A program made the position numbers and the translations under genes. A stretch of 64,000 bases of DNA from Zonotrichia leucophrys gambelii (lineage: Eukaryota > Chordata > Aves > Passeriformes > Passerellidae). The notes below the pieces were generated by a model. That model had not been told where the DNA came from and did no database searches. It worked only from the letters and a program-made list of their open reading frames with translations. The stretch is taken from assembly GCF_028769735.1 (NCBI RefSeq), contig NW_026992299.1:112073-176072 (forward strand). Direction: 5' to 3'. Within the stretch, counting starts at the first letter, position 1, and each line of letters opens with the position of its first letter. Of the stretch, positions 34,359-47,129 are shown in pieces.

Positions 34359-35990
34359 CTGTGGCAAGAGACAAGCATGAGGGAGAGGCCATTTCCTATC
34401 ATGCAGAACCTCATTTCTTTTCACATCTACCACTACATCTTCAAAAGAAAAACCATAACATTTCATAGCGACAGAGGGTTCTAAGTCACAGCCACCAAGT
34501 TAAAATGGGCTAATTCAACAGAGCTCTAGATGGATATGAAGTGGTTTCTCCTGCCTGGCTGCTATCAGCAAGCAGGGTTGTCCCGGCAAAATGGTGCTTT
34601 TAGTGGTAGCAAGCGCTGAAATGGAAAAGTAGGAAAGCCACAGCAACGCCTTTGCTACTGCTGCTGCTGATGTGGAAAACTAAAACTGCATCAGAATCAC
34701 ATCCATGGTTGGGAAAAGTTGGAAACGTTGTGCAAAAGCATCTTTGCTTGCTGGAAAAACAGGAAAAGGAGCAGGCCTTCTCTTCCTAGAAAACAAGGAG
34801 CCAACAAACCACAAGATGGAAGTGTCACCTGCTCCAGTGTCTCAAGCCCTTGGATGCAGTGAGGAGATGTTTGGCACTGAAACAGCCCTTGTGCTGAGCA
34901 CCGTCATGCGGGGATTGATGGAAGACTGCCTGAAGGTGCCTGAATTGCGTCTCATTTTCCAGACTAAAGCTCCCTCAGCACCTCCTCCCTGGCCTTGTGC
35001 TGCAGCCCGTTGCCCAGCTCCCCAGTCCTTCTGTGCACACGCTGCAGCCCCTCCATGACTTTCTGCTTCCCAGGCCCACAAGTGCACACAGCACTGCAGC
35101 TGTGGCCGCAGCGCTGCCCAGCACAGGGCCACGCTCACTGCCCTGCTTCTGCTGCCCACTGCTGCTGACACAGGCCACCATGCCCTTGGCCTTCTTGGCC
35201 CCCTGGCCACAGGCTGCCTCATCTTCAGCTGCTCAAGGCCGCCAGCCCTGCGTCCTTTTGGCCCACGTAGCTCCCCAGCCACAAAGGCGCCCATTTCACT
35301 CAGATACAGCAGGCACCATTGCAAGATGGCCTTCCTCTTCCGAGCAACACAAGACAGCAGTCAAGGACTTGCAGCTTCACCCCCCACTCCAGGCTGCAAG
35401 GCACTTGCCAAAGCTGCAGACTGCACAAAAATACGCAGCAAGAGAAACTGCCCACCTCTGCTTTTGGCCTCACAAGGAGGCTTTGCAACTGCGGGCTTTG
35501 TTTCTTTGGCCGCCACCAGGGGATGGCCTGCCACAGCTGCATGGACCACACAATCCTCCTCTTGCAGCTTATGAAAAGCCAAAAGACAGCTGGCCCACAT
35601 TAGACTGTACAAGTGAAGAACTACTCAAAGAAATTGCAGACTTCTTTCACAAGCAAGCACACCTTTTCGAAAAAGTGGAAACAAACAAACCAAGGCCTGG
35701 CACCTCCAGTACTCCCTCCTTTGCCCTTGGCCATAGCAGTGCAGAAGGCAAGAGATAGAGCTTCCCTGAGCCAAGCAGCCAGATGCTCTCCCAGAGGCAG
35801 CAGCCCTTTGCTGCCTCAATGTGACAGGTCAGCGGCCAAGTTCTGTGGTCGCTGCCTGGAGGAAATCCCAAGTTCCTGGCAGGACTCCAGCACCCAGCAT
35901 CCTCAGCCGGCAACAGCAAAGTGCTGGCTGCTCCAAAACTTGCAGCTCTGCCTTGCACTAAAGACAGCACCGCACACTACTAGCACTTAC

Positions 35991-36121
35991 AGCTTCACAA
36001 TATTCAGGCTCTGGTGTGAGCACTGATGGAGGCTGGCCGTCATCCACCTGTGTTTTCTCCTCTCTGCCTTCTTCTCCAGGAGCAGCGGGAGCCAGCAGAG
36101 AGACGGCTCTGGGTTCTGCAT
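35991..36121 (-). pseudogene. Array exon, copy 9 (131 bases, frameshifted)
   Basis: One base missing from a C run right after the acceptor (GCC to GC). This kind of homopolymer loss is also a common assembly error. Confidence 0.45.
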
Positions 36122-37739
36122 CTGTGGCAAGAGACAAGCATGAGGGAGAGGCCATTTCCTATCATGCAGAACCTCATTTCTTTTCACATCTACCACTATA
36201 TCTTCAAAAGAAAAATTATAACATTTCATAGCGACAGAGGGGTTCTAAGTCACAGCCACCAAATTGAAATGGGCCAATTCAACAGAGCTCTAGATGGATA
36301 TGAAGTGGTTTCTCCTGCCTGGCTGCTATCAGCAAGCAGGGTTGTCCGGCAAAACGGTGCTTTTAGTGGTAGCAAGCGCTGAAATGGAAAAGTAGGAAAG
36401 CCACAGCAACGCCTTTGCTACTGCTGCTGCTGATGTGGAAAACTAAAACTGCATCAGAATCCATCAGGTGGGAAAAGCAGGAAATCGTTCTGCAAAGCAT
36501 CTTTGCTTGCTGGAAAAACAGGAAAAGGAGCAGGCCTTCTCTTCCTAGAAAACAAGGAGCCAACAAACCACAAGATGGAAGTGTCACCTGCTCCAGTGTC
36601 TCAAGCCTTGGATGCAGTGAGGAGATGTTTGGCACTGAAACAGCCCTTGTGCTGAGCACCGTCATGCAGGGATTGATGGAAGACTGCCTGAAGGTGCCTG
36701 AATTGCGTCTCCATTTTCCAGCTAAAGTCCCTCAGCACCTCCTCCCTGGCCTTGTGCTGCAGCCCGTTGCCCAGCTCCCCTGTCCTTCTGTGCACACGCT
36801 GCAGCCCCTCCATGACTTTCTGCTTCCCAGGGCCCACAAGTGCACACAGCACTGCAGCTGTGGCCGCAGCGCTGCCCAGCACAGGGCCACGCTCACTGCC
36901 CTGCTTCTGCTGCCCCACTGCTGCTGACACAGGCCACCATGCCCTTGGCCTTCCCTGGCCACACGCTGCCTCATCTTCAGCTGCTCAAGGCCGCCAGCCC
37001 TGCGTCCTTTTGGCCCACGTAGCTCCCCAGCCACAAAGGCGCCCATTTCACTTCAGATACAGCAGGCACCATTGCAAGATGGCCTTCCTCTTCCGAGCAA
37101 CACAAGACAGCAGTCAAGGACTTGCAGCTTCACCCCCCACTCCAGGCTGCAAGGCACTTGCCAAAGCTGCAGACTGCACAAAAATATGCAGCAAGAGAAA
37201 CTGCCACTTCTGCTTTTGGCCTCAAAGAGGCTTTACAACTGCGGCCTTTGTTTCTTTGCGCCGCACGGGGGATGGCCTGCCACAGCTGCATGGACCACAC
37301 AATCCTCCTCTTGCAGCTTATGAAAAGCCAAAAGACAGCTGGCCCACATTAGACTGTACAAGTGAAGAACTACTCAAAGAAATTGCAGACTTCTTTCACA
37401 AGCAAGCACACCTTTTCGAAAAAGTGGAAACAAACAAACCAAGGCCTGGCACCTCCAGTACTCCCTCCTTTGCCCTTGGCCATAGCAGTGCAGAAGGCAA
37501 GAGATAGAGCTTCCCTGAGCCAAGCAGCCAGATGCTCTCCCAGAGGCAGCAGCCCTTTGCTGCCTCAATGTGACAGGTCAGCGGCCAAGTTCTGTGGTCG
37601 CTGCCTGGAGGAAATCCCAAGTTCCTGGCAGGACTCCAGCACCCAGCATCCTCAGCCGGCAACAGCAAAGTGCTGGCTGCTCCAAAACTTGCAGCTCTGC
37701 CTTGCACTAAAGACAGCACCGCACACTACTAGCACTTAC

Positions 37740-37871
37740 AGCTTCACAATATTCAGGCTCTGGTGTGAGCACTGATGGAGGCTGGCCGTCATCCACCTGT
37801 GTTTTCTCCTCTCTGCCTTCTTCTCCAGGAGCAGCGGGAGCCAGCAGAGAGACGGCTCTGGGTTCTGCCAT
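37740..37871 (-). CDS. Array exon, copy 10 (44 codons)
   Basis: Intact and, by eye, the same as copy 3. Confidence 0.5.
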
Positions 37872-38149
37872 CTGTGGCAAGAGACAAGCATGAGGGAGAG
37901 GCCATTTCCTATCATGCAGAACCTCATTTCTTTTCACATCTACCACTATATCTTCAAAAGAAAAATTATAACATTTCATAGCGACAGAGGGGTTCTAAGT
38001 CACAGCCACCAAATTGAAATGGGCCAATTCAACAGAGCTCTAGATGGATATGAAGTGGTTTCTCCTGCCTGGCTGCTATCAGCAAGCAGGGTTGTCTCGG
38101 CAAAACGGTGCTTTTAGTGGTAGCAAGCGCTGAAATGGAAAAGTAGGAA

Positions 38150-38860
38150 AGCACAGCAACGCCTTTGCTACTGCTGCTGCTGATGTGGAAAACTAAAACT
38201 GCATCAGAATCCCATGCAGGGCTGGGAAAAGCAGGAAATGTTCTGCAGAAGCATCTTTGCTTGCTGGAAAAACAGGAAAAGGAGCAGGCCTTCTCTTCCT
38301 AGAAAACAAGGAGCCAACAAACCACAAGATGGAAGTGTCACCTGCTCCAGTGTCTCAAGCCTTGGATGCAGTGAGGAGATGTTTGGCACTGAAACAGCCT
38401 TGTGCTGAGCACCGTCATGCAGGGATTGATGGAAGACTGCCTGAAGGTGCTGAATTGCGTCCATTTTCCAGGCTAAAGTTCCTCAGCACCTCCTCCTGGC
38501 CTTGTGCTGCAGCCGTTGCCCAGCTCCCATGTCCTTCTGTGCACACGCTGCAGCCCTCCATGACTTTCTGCTTCCAGGGCCCACAAGTGCACACAGCACT
38601 GCAGCTGTGGCGCAGCGCTGCCCAGCACAGGGCCACGCTCACTGCCTGCTTCTGCTGCCCCACTGCTGCTGACACAGGCCACCATGCCCTTGGCCTTCTT
38701 GGCCCCCTGGCCACACGCTGCCTCATCTTCAGCTGCTCAAGGCTGCCAGCCCTGCGTCCTTTTGGCCCACGTAGCTCCCCAGCCACAAAGGCGCCCATTT
38801 CACTTCAGATACAGCAGGCACCATTGCAAGATGGCCTTCCTCTTCGAGCAACACAACACA
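38150..38860. other. Stretch of unit 10-11 rich in single-base losses
   Basis: Compared with neighbouring units, many runs of C or G are one base short here (for example GCCCGTTG to GCCGTTG, GTCCCATT to GTCCATT). The loss of one base per run, repeated many times, points to consensus error in an assembled tandem repeat rather than biology. A similar cluster lies at 36340-36735. Confidence 0.6.
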
Positions 38861-39494
38861 GCAGTCAAGCACTTGCAGCTTCACCCCCACTCCGGGCTCC
38901 AAGCCACTTGCCAAAGCTGCAGACTGCACCAAAATATGCAGCAAGAGAAACTGTCCACTTCTGCTTTTGGCCTCAAAGAAGGCTTTACAACTCCGCACTT
39001 TGTTTCGTTTGCCGCACAGCACGGGGATGGCCTGCCACAGCTGCATGGACCACACAATCCTCCTCTTGCAGCTTATGAAAAGCCAAAAGACAGCTGGCCC
39101 ACATTAGACTGTACAAGTGAAGAACTACTCAAAGAAATTGCAGACTTCTTTCACAAGCAAGCACACCTTTTCGAAAAAGTGGAAACAAACAAACCAAGGC
39201 CTGGCACCTCCAGTACTCCCTCCTTTGCCCTTGGCCATAGCAGTGCAGAAGGCAAGAGATAGAGCTTCCCTGAGCCAAGCAGCCAGATGCTCTCCCAGAG
39301 GCAGCAGCCCTTTGCTGCCTCAATGTGACAGGTCAGCGGCCAAGTTCTGTGGTCGCTGCCTGGAGGAAATCCCAAGTTCCTGGCAGGACTCCAGCACCCA
39401 GCATCCTCAGCCGGCAACAGCAAAGTGCTGGCTGCTCCAAAACTTGCAGCTCTGCCTTGCACTAAAGACAGCACCGCACACTACTAGCACTTAC

Positions 39495-39626
39495 AGCTTC
39501 ACAATATTCAGGCTCTGGTGTGAGCACTGATGGAGGCTGGCAGTCATCCACCTGTGTTTTCTCCTCTCTGCCTTCTTCTCCAGGAGCAGCAGGAGCCAGC
39601 AGAGAGATGGCTCTGGGTTCTGTCAT
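39495..39626 (-). CDS. Array exon, copy 11 (44 codons)
   Basis: Intact; same MTEPRAIS variant as copy 8, three units away. Confidence 0.5.
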
Positions 39627-41264
39627 CTGTGGCAAGAGACAAGCATGAGGGAGAGGCCATTTCCTATCATGCAGAACCTCATTTCTTTTCACATCTACCA
39701 CTACATCTTCAAAAGAAAAACCATAACATTTCATAGCGACAGAGGGGTTCTAAGTCACAGCCACCAAATTGAAATGGGCCAATTCAACAGAGCTCTAGAT
39801 GGATATGAAGTGGTTTCTCCTGCCTGGCTGCTATCAGCAAGCAGGGTTGTCCCGGCAAAATGGTGCTTTTAGTGGTAGCAAGCGCTGAAATGGAAAAGTA
39901 GGAAAGCCACAGCAACGCCTTTGCTACTGCTGCTGCTGATGTGGAAAACTAAAACTGCATCAGTATCACATCCATGGTTGGGAAAAGTTGGAAACGTCGT
40001 GCAAAAGCATCTTTGCTTGCTGGAAAAACAGGAAAAGGAGCAGGCCTTCTCTTCCTAGAAAACAAGGAGCCAACAAACCACAAGATGGAAGTGTCACCTG
40101 CTCCAGTGTCTCAAGCCCTTGGATGCAGTGAGGAGATGTTTGGCACTGAAACAGCCCTTGTGCTGAGCACCGTCATGCAGGGATTGATGGAAGACTGCCT
40201 GAAGGTGCCTGAATTGCGTCTCATTTTCCAGACTAAAGCTCCCTCAGCACCTCCTCCCTGGCCTTGTGCTGCAGCCCGTTGCCCAGCTCCCCTGTCCTTC
40301 TGTGCACACGCTGCAGCCCCTCCATGACTTTCTGCTTCCCAGGGCCCACAAGTGCACACAGCACTGCAGCTGTGGCCGCAGCGCTGCCCAGCACAGGGCC
40401 ACGCTCACTGCCCTGCTTCTGCTGCCCCACTGCTGCTGACACAGGCCACCATGCCCTTGGCCTTCTTGGCCCCCTGGCCACACGCTGCCTCATCTTCAGC
40501 TGCTCAAGGCCGCCAGCCCTGCGTCCTTTTGGCCCACGTAGCTCCCCAGCCACAAAGGCGCCCATTTCACTTCAGATACAGCAGGCACCATTGCAAGATG
40601 GCCTTCCTCTTCCGAGCAACACAAGACAGCAGTCAAGGACTTGCAGCTTCACCCCCCACTCCAGGCTGCAAGGCACTTGCCAAAGCTGCAGACTGCACAA
40701 AAATACGCAGCAAGAGAAACTGCCCACCTCTGCTTTTGGCCTCACAAGGAGGCTTTGCAACTGCGGGCTTTGTTTCTTTGGCCGCGCACCAGGGGGATGG
40801 CCTGCCACAGCTGCATGGACCACACAATCCTCCTCTTGCAGCTTATGAAAAGCCAAAAGACAGCTGGCCCACATTAGACTGTACAAGTGAAGAACTACTC
40901 AAAGAAATTGCAGACTTCTTTCACAAGCAAGCACACCTTTTCGAAAAAGTGGAAACAAACAAACCAAGGCCTGGCACCTCCAGTACTCCCTCCTTTGCCC
41001 TTGGCCATAGCAGTGCAGAAGGCAAGAGATAGAGCTTCCCTGAGCCAAGCAGCCAGATGCTCTCCCAGAGGCAGCAGCCCTTTGCTGCCTCAATGTGACA
41101 GGTCAGCGGCCAAGTTCTGTGGTCGCTGCCTGGAGGAAATCCCAAGTTCCTGGCAGGACTCCAGCACCCAGCATCCTCAGCCGGCAACAGCAAAGTGCTG
41201 GCTGCTCCAAAACTTGCAGCTCTGCCTTGCACTAAAGACAGCACCGCACACTACTAGCACTTAC

Positions 41265-41396
41265 AGCTTCACAATATTCAGGCTCTGGTGTGAGCACTGA
41301 TGGAGGCTGGCAGTCATCCACCTGTGTTTTCTCCTCTCTGCCTTCTTCTCCAGGAGCAGCAGGAGCCAGCAGAGAGACGGCTCTGGGTTCTGCCAT
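41265..41396 (-). CDS. Array exon, copy 12 (44 codons)
   Basis: Intact; MAEPRAVS start combined with VDDC. Confidence 0.5.
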
Positions 41397-43034
41397 CTGT
41401 GGCAAGAGACAAGCATGAGGGAGAGGCCATTTCCTATCATGCAGAACCTCATTTCTTTTCACATCTACCACTACATCTTCAAAAGAAAAACCATAACATT
41501 TCATAGCGACAGAGGGGTTCTAAGTCACAGCCACCAAATTGAAATGGGCCAATTCAACAGAGCTCTAGATGGATATGAAGTGGTTTCTCCTGCCTGGCTG
41601 CTATCAGCAAGCAGGGTTGTCTCGGCAAAACGGTGCTTTTAGTGGTAGCAAGCGCTGAAATGGAAAAGTAGGAAAGCCACAGCAACGCCTTTGCTACTGC
41701 TGCTGCTGATGTGGAAAACTAAAACTGCATCAGAATCCCATGCAGGGCTGGGAAAAGCAGGAAATGTTCTGCAGAAGCATCTTTGCTTGCTGGAAAAACA
41801 GGAAAAGGAGCAGGCCTTCTCTTCCTAAAAACAAGGACCAACAAACCACAAGATGGAAGTGTCACCTGCTCCAGTGTCTCAAGCCCTTGGATGCAGTGAG
41901 GAGATGTTTGGCACTGAAACAGCCCTTGTGCTGAGCACCGTCATGCAGGGATTGATGGAAGACTGCCTGAAGGTGCCTGAATTGCGTCCCATTTTCCAGG
42001 CTAAAGTTCCCTCAGCACCTCCTCCCTGGCCTTGTGCTGCAGCCCGTTGCCCAGCTCCCCTGTCCTTCTGTGCACACGCTGCAGCCCCTCCATGACTTTC
42101 TGCTCCCCAGGGCCCACGAGTGCACACAGCACTCCAGCTGTGGCCGCAGCGCTGCCCAGCACAGGGCCACGCTCACTGCCCTGCTCCTGCTGCCCCACTG
42201 CTGCTGGCACAGCCACCATGCCCTTGGCCTTCTTGGCCCCCTGGCCACACGCTGTCTCATCTTCAGCTGCTCAAGGCCGCCAGCACCCCTGGCTCCTTTA
42301 GGCCCACGCAGCTCCCCAGCCACAAAGGTGCCCATTTCACTCCAGATACAGCAGGCACCATTGCAAGATGGCCTTCCTCTTCCGAGCAACACAAGACAGC
42401 AGTCAAGGACTTGCAGCTTCACCCCCCACTCCAGGCTGCAAGGCACTTGCCAAAGCTGCAGACTGCACAAAAATACGCAGCAAGAGAAACTGCCCACCTC
42501 TGCTTTTGGCCTCACAAGGAGGCTTTGCAACTGCGGGCTTTGTTTCTTTGGCCGCGCACCAGGGGGATGGCCTGCCACAGCTGCATGGACCACACAATCC
42601 TCCTCTTGCAGCTTATGAAAAGCCAAAAGACAGCTGGCCCACATTAGACTGTACAAGTGAAGAACTACTCAAAGAAATTGCAGACTTCTTTCACAAGCAA
42701 GCACACCTTTTCGAAAAAGTGGAAACAAACAAACCAAGGCCTGGCACCTCCAGTACTCCCTCCTTTGCCCTTGGCCATAGCAGTGCAGAAGGCAAGAGAT
42801 AGAGCTTCCCTGAGCCAAGCAGCCAGATGCTCTCCCAGAGGCAGCAGCCCTTTGCTGCCTCAATGTGACAGGTCAGCGGCCAAGTTCTGTGGTCGCTGCC
42901 TGGAGGAAATCCCAAGTTCCTGGCAGGACTCCAGCACCCAGCATCCTCAGCCGGCAACAGCAAAGTGCTGGCTGCTCCAAAACTTGCAGCTCTGCCTTGC
43001 ACTAAAGACAGCACCGCACACTACTAGCACTTAC

Positions 43035-43166
43035 AGCTTCACAATATTCAGGCTCTGGTGTGAGCACTGATGGAGGCTGGCAGTCATCCACCTGTGTTTT
43101 CTCCTCTCTGCCTTCTTCTCCAGGAGCAGCAGGAGCCAGCAGAGAGACGGCTCTGGGTTCTGTCAT
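43035..43166 (-). CDS. Array exon, copy 13 (44 codons)
   Basis: Intact; MTEPRAVS variant. The sequence upstream of its acceptor (43210-43270) differs from the other late copies and resembles the tail near 32640-32700. Confidence 0.5.
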
Positions 43167-44797
43167 CTGTGGCAAGAGACAAGCATGAGGGAGAGGCCAT
43201 TTCCTATCATGTAGAAACACATTTCTGTTCACATGTACCACCACATCTTCTAAGGAAAAATCAAAATATTTCATAATGACAGAAGGGTTCTAAGTCACAG
43301 CCACCAAATTAAAATGGGCCAATTCAACAGACTCTAGATGGATATGAAGTGGTTTCTCCTGCCTGGCTGCTATCAGCAAGCAGGGTTGTCTCGGCAAAAC
43401 GGTGCTTTTAGTGGTAGCAAGCGCTGAAATGGAAAAGTAGGAAAGCCACAGCAACGCCTTTGCTACTGCTGCTGCTGATGTGGAAAACTAAAACTGCATC
43501 AGAATCCATGCAGGCTGGGAAAAGCAGGAAAGTTTGCAAAAGCATCTTTGCTTGCTGGAAAAACAGGAAAAGGAGCAGGCCTTCTCTTCCTAGAAAACAA
43601 GGAGCCAACAAACCACAAGATGGAAGTGTCACCTGCTCCAGTGTCTAAACCCCTTGGATGCAGTGAGGGGATGTGGGGCACTGAAACAGCCCTTGTGCTG
43701 ACCATTGTCATGCAGGGATTGATGGAAGTCTGCCTGAAGGTGCCTCAACAGCTTCCCCTTGTACAGGCTAAAGCTCCCTCAGCACCTCCTCCCTGGCCTT
43801 GTGCTGCAGCCCCTTGCCCAGCTCCCCTGTCCTTCTGTGCACACGCTGCAGCCCCTCCATGACTTTCTGCTTCCCAGGGCCCACAAGTGCACACAGCACT
43901 GCAGCTGTGGCCGCAGCGCTGCCCAGCACAGGGCCACGCTCACTGCCCTGCTTCTGCTGCCCCACTGCTGCTGACACAGGCCACCATGCCCTTGGCCTTC
44001 TTGGCCCCTGGCCACACGCTGCCTCATCTTCAGCTGCTCAAGGCGCCAGCCCTGCGTCCTTTTGGCCCACGTAGCTCCCCAGCCACAAAGGCGCCCATTT
44101 CACTTCAGATACAGCAGGCACCATTGCAAGATGGCCTTCCTCTTCCGAGCAACACAAGACAGCAGTCAAGGACTTGCAGCTTCACCCCCCACTCCAGGCT
44201 GCAAGGCACTTGCCAAAGCTGCAGACTGCACAAAAATACGCAGCAAGAGAAACTGCCCACCTCTGCTTTTGGCCTCACAAGGAGGCTTTGCAACTGCGGG
44301 CTTTGTTTCTTTGGCCGCGCACCAGGGGGATGGCCTGCCACAGCTGCATGGACCACACAATCCTCCTCTTGCAGCTTATGAAAAGCCAAAAGACAGCTGG
44401 CCCACATTAGACTGTACAAGTGAAGAACTACTCAAAGAAATTGCAGACTTCTTTCACAAGCAAGCACACCTTTTCGAAAAAGTGGAAACAAACAAACCAA
44501 GGCCTGGCACCTCCAGTACTCCCTCCTTTGCCCTTGGCCATAGCAGTGCAGAAGGCAAGAGATAGAGCTTCCCTGAGCCAAGCAGCCAGATGCTCTCCCA
44601 GAGGCAGCAGCCCTTTGCTGCCTCAATGTGACAGGTCAGTGGCAAAGTTCTGTGGTCGCTTCCTGGAGGAAATCCCAAGTTCCTGGCAGGACTCCAGCAC
44701 CCAGCATCCTCAGCCGGCAACAGCAAAGTGCTGGCTGCTCCAAAACTTGCAGCTCTGCCTTGCACTAAAGACAGCACCGCACACTACTAGCACTTAC

Positions 44798-44928
44798 AGC
44801 TTCACAATATTCAGGCTCTGGTGTGAGCACTGATGGAGGCTGGCCGTCATCCACCTGTGTTTTCTCCTCTCTGCCTTCTTCTCCAGGAGCAGCGGGAGCC
44901 AGCAGAGAGACGGCTCGGGTTCTGCCAT
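44798..44928 (-). pseudogene. Array exon, copy 14 (131 bases, frameshifted)
   Basis: One T is missing from CTCTGGG, breaking the frame. Splice sites remain. Confidence 0.45.
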
Positions 44929-45885
44929 CTGTGGCAAGAGACAAGCATGAGGGAGAGGCCATTTCCTATCATGCAGAACCTCATTTCTTTTCACATCTAC
45001 CACTATATCTTCAAAAGAAAAATTAAACATTTCATAGCGACAGAGGGGTTCTAAGTCACAGCCACCAAATTGAAATGGGCCAATTCAACAGAGCTCTAGA
45101 TGGATATGAAGTGGTTTCTCCTGCCTGGCTGCTATCAGCAAGCAGGGTTGTCTCGGCAAAACGGTGCTTTTAGTGGTAGCAAGCGCTGAAATGGAAAAGT
45201 AGGAAAGCCACAGCAACGCCTTTGCTACTGCTGCTGCTGATGTGGAAAACTAAAACTGCATCAGAATCCCATGCAGGGCTGGGAAAAGCAGGAAATGTTC
45301 TGCAGAAGCATCTTTGCTTGCTGGAAAAACAGGAAAAGGAGCAGGCCTTCTCTTCCTAGAAAACAAGGAGCCAACAAACCACAAGATGGAAGTGTCACCT
45401 GCTCCAGTGTCTCAAGCCCTTGGATGCAGTGAGGAGATGTTTGGCACTGAAACAGCCCTTGTGCTGAGCACCGTCATGCAGGGATTGATGGAAGACTGCC
45501 TGAAGGTGCCTGAATTGCGTCCCATTTTCCAGGCTGAAGCTCCCTCAGCACCTCCTCCCTGGCCTTGTGCTGCAGCCCGTTGCCCAGCTCCCCTGTCCTT
45601 CTGTGCACACGCTGCAGCCCCTCCATGACTTTCTGCTTCCCAGGGCCCACAAGTGCACACAGCACTGCAGCTGTGGCCGCAGCGCTGCCCAGCACAGGGC
45701 CACGCTCACTGCCCTGCTCCTGCTGCCCCACTGCTGCTGGCACCGGCCACCATGCCCTTGGCCTTCTTGGCCCCCTGGCCACACGCTGCCTCATCTTCAG
45801 CTGCTCAAGGCTGCCAGCCCTGCGTCCTTTTGCTCCCCACCCACAACGGTGCCCTTTTCACTTCAGATACAGCAGCTGCTGGGTT

Positions 45886-46372
45886 CTGGAGCAGACTTCA
45901 CTGCTTTGGAGTTTGCATTTCAATGCAAAGGGAAGATCACAATTTTCGCACTCTGTAAAGGGTCAAGTTAGACAGTCAGATCCTTTCAAGAGAAACTGTT
46001 GAAAGAAAGAAGCTTTCCCTGAATTCTGGGAAAAATTGCAGAGTTTTAAGAAGGCCTTCCAAGAAGGTCTGCCAGTCTACATTTTCAAAGGTGTCTTGCT
46101 TGTCCCAGCAAACTGAGGAAATGACAGACTCTGCTGCCACAAACTCTCCCATGGAAGGAATTGAAGCCCTGCAGGTTCCCTTGCAAATGCTGCCCCTGTG
46201 GCTACAGACACCCCCTTTTTAGCTGAATGACTTGACAGGAGCTTTACCAAAGCAATGGCATCCTAATGCTCTTTCTGTTTCAAAATCAGAAAATCAGTCA
46301 CTAAGAAAGAGCAGAAGGACATACAAAAGCCAGGTTAGGTTACACCCTAACCTAAGTAGAAGGGAAACCTCT
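45886..46372. other. Unique sequence right of the array
   Basis: No supported gene. The array breaks off at CAGATACAGCAG and unrelated sequence follows. Confidence 0.5.
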
Positions 46373-46378
46373 ACTTAC

Positions 46379-46655
46379 GTGTTAAATTCATAAAATAATA
46401 AATGGAATAAGTAATGGAATATGCAGCAAAAGCTGCAGTGGCCAGATGGTTAATTATTGTCATTTCTGCAATTTTTCTAAAAACTAAAAAGTCAAGCCTC
46501 TTGTCAGTGGGCAGCTGCCTAGTGACAAATGCTACGACCAGGAGGGTTCTCCTGATCTCAGCAAGGCCTATGGCTGCTCTGACACTCAGGCCTTCCCTGC
46601 ACCAAGGCAACCTTCTGATGTCACTACGACAATGTGGCAACCACGCCTTTGACAT
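46379..46655 (-). CDS. Candidate exon with hydrophobic segment
   Basis: From an ATG at 46655 the minus strand is open for 92 codons plus one base and ends at a perfect donor, GTAAGT. The N-terminal half is Arg-rich. The last 28 residues, beginning MTIINHLATAAFAAYSITYS, are hydrophobic and could cross a membrane. It lies upstream of the array on the strand of the kinase gene. Its phase (one base left over) does not fit the phase-0 array exons directly. Family not recognised. It could be a chance frame next to a donor-like site. Confidence 0.3.
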
Positions 46656-47129
46656 CACAAAAGGACAGCTCTGTGTTGTCTGTGAGTTTATGCAAAGCAA
46701 TAACCAACCTTCCCTTGAGCAAACACAAAATAGCCTGGGAAGTTCTCCTCTGTCACAAAGCAGCACAAATTCCCCTCATGGGCCAAACCCTGTTGTTCAG
46801 GGGGTCCAACAGGAACTCCAAGCACTGAGTACTCAGCTGGGACACAAGCAAAGGAAACCAGACCAAGAGAATGGCCCACAGCATTGCACATCTGAGAAAT
46901 TACTGTAATTTTTAACATTTCGAAGGTATATTAAACATTAACAAAGGAATGAAATAAGGAAAAATTGCAGCATTGAGAGCCTCCATGACTAGCAGACATG
47001 CACTCATCCAGAAAAAGGATGCTCTGCCTTTTATACCCTTAGCCCCTCCAAAAGTTTTGTCAGTCAACTCTTTCTCTGCTGTCCATTGGTGGAGATTACT
47101 TTCTTGCACCTTGACTGGAGGTCAGGTAT
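46656..47129. other. Non-coding stretch
   Basis: Nothing recognised. Confidence 0.4.

Larger units (their letters stand above)
20815..45885. repeat. Tandem array, about 14 full units plus partial ends
   Basis: A 13-base anchor (CCTCAGCACCTCC) recurs at 21061, 22721, 24381, 26145, 27908, 29678, 31446, 33209, 34973, 36730, 38481, 40242, 42010, 43777 and 45543. Spacings are 1660, 1660, then 1751 to 1770 bases. Units 1-2 form a diverged subfamily; unit 3 is mixed (unit-1-like left part, later-type right part); units 4-14 are close to each other. Each unit holds a GC-rich core (about 340 bases after the anchor), a middle part, one minus-strand candidate exon, and an AT-richer tail with CTGCTGCTGCTG. 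The last copy stops about 340 bases after its anchor. Frame-changing single-base differences are common in the later copies. Confidence 0.95.

Noticed and set aside
20815..45885. CRISPR array or other prokaryotic repeat system
   Set aside because: Unit length, spliced exons and surrounding ERVs show a eukaryotic tandem duplication.
46320..46350. Telomere-like TTAGG/CCTAA motifs
   Set aside because: Only two or three units, too short to call.
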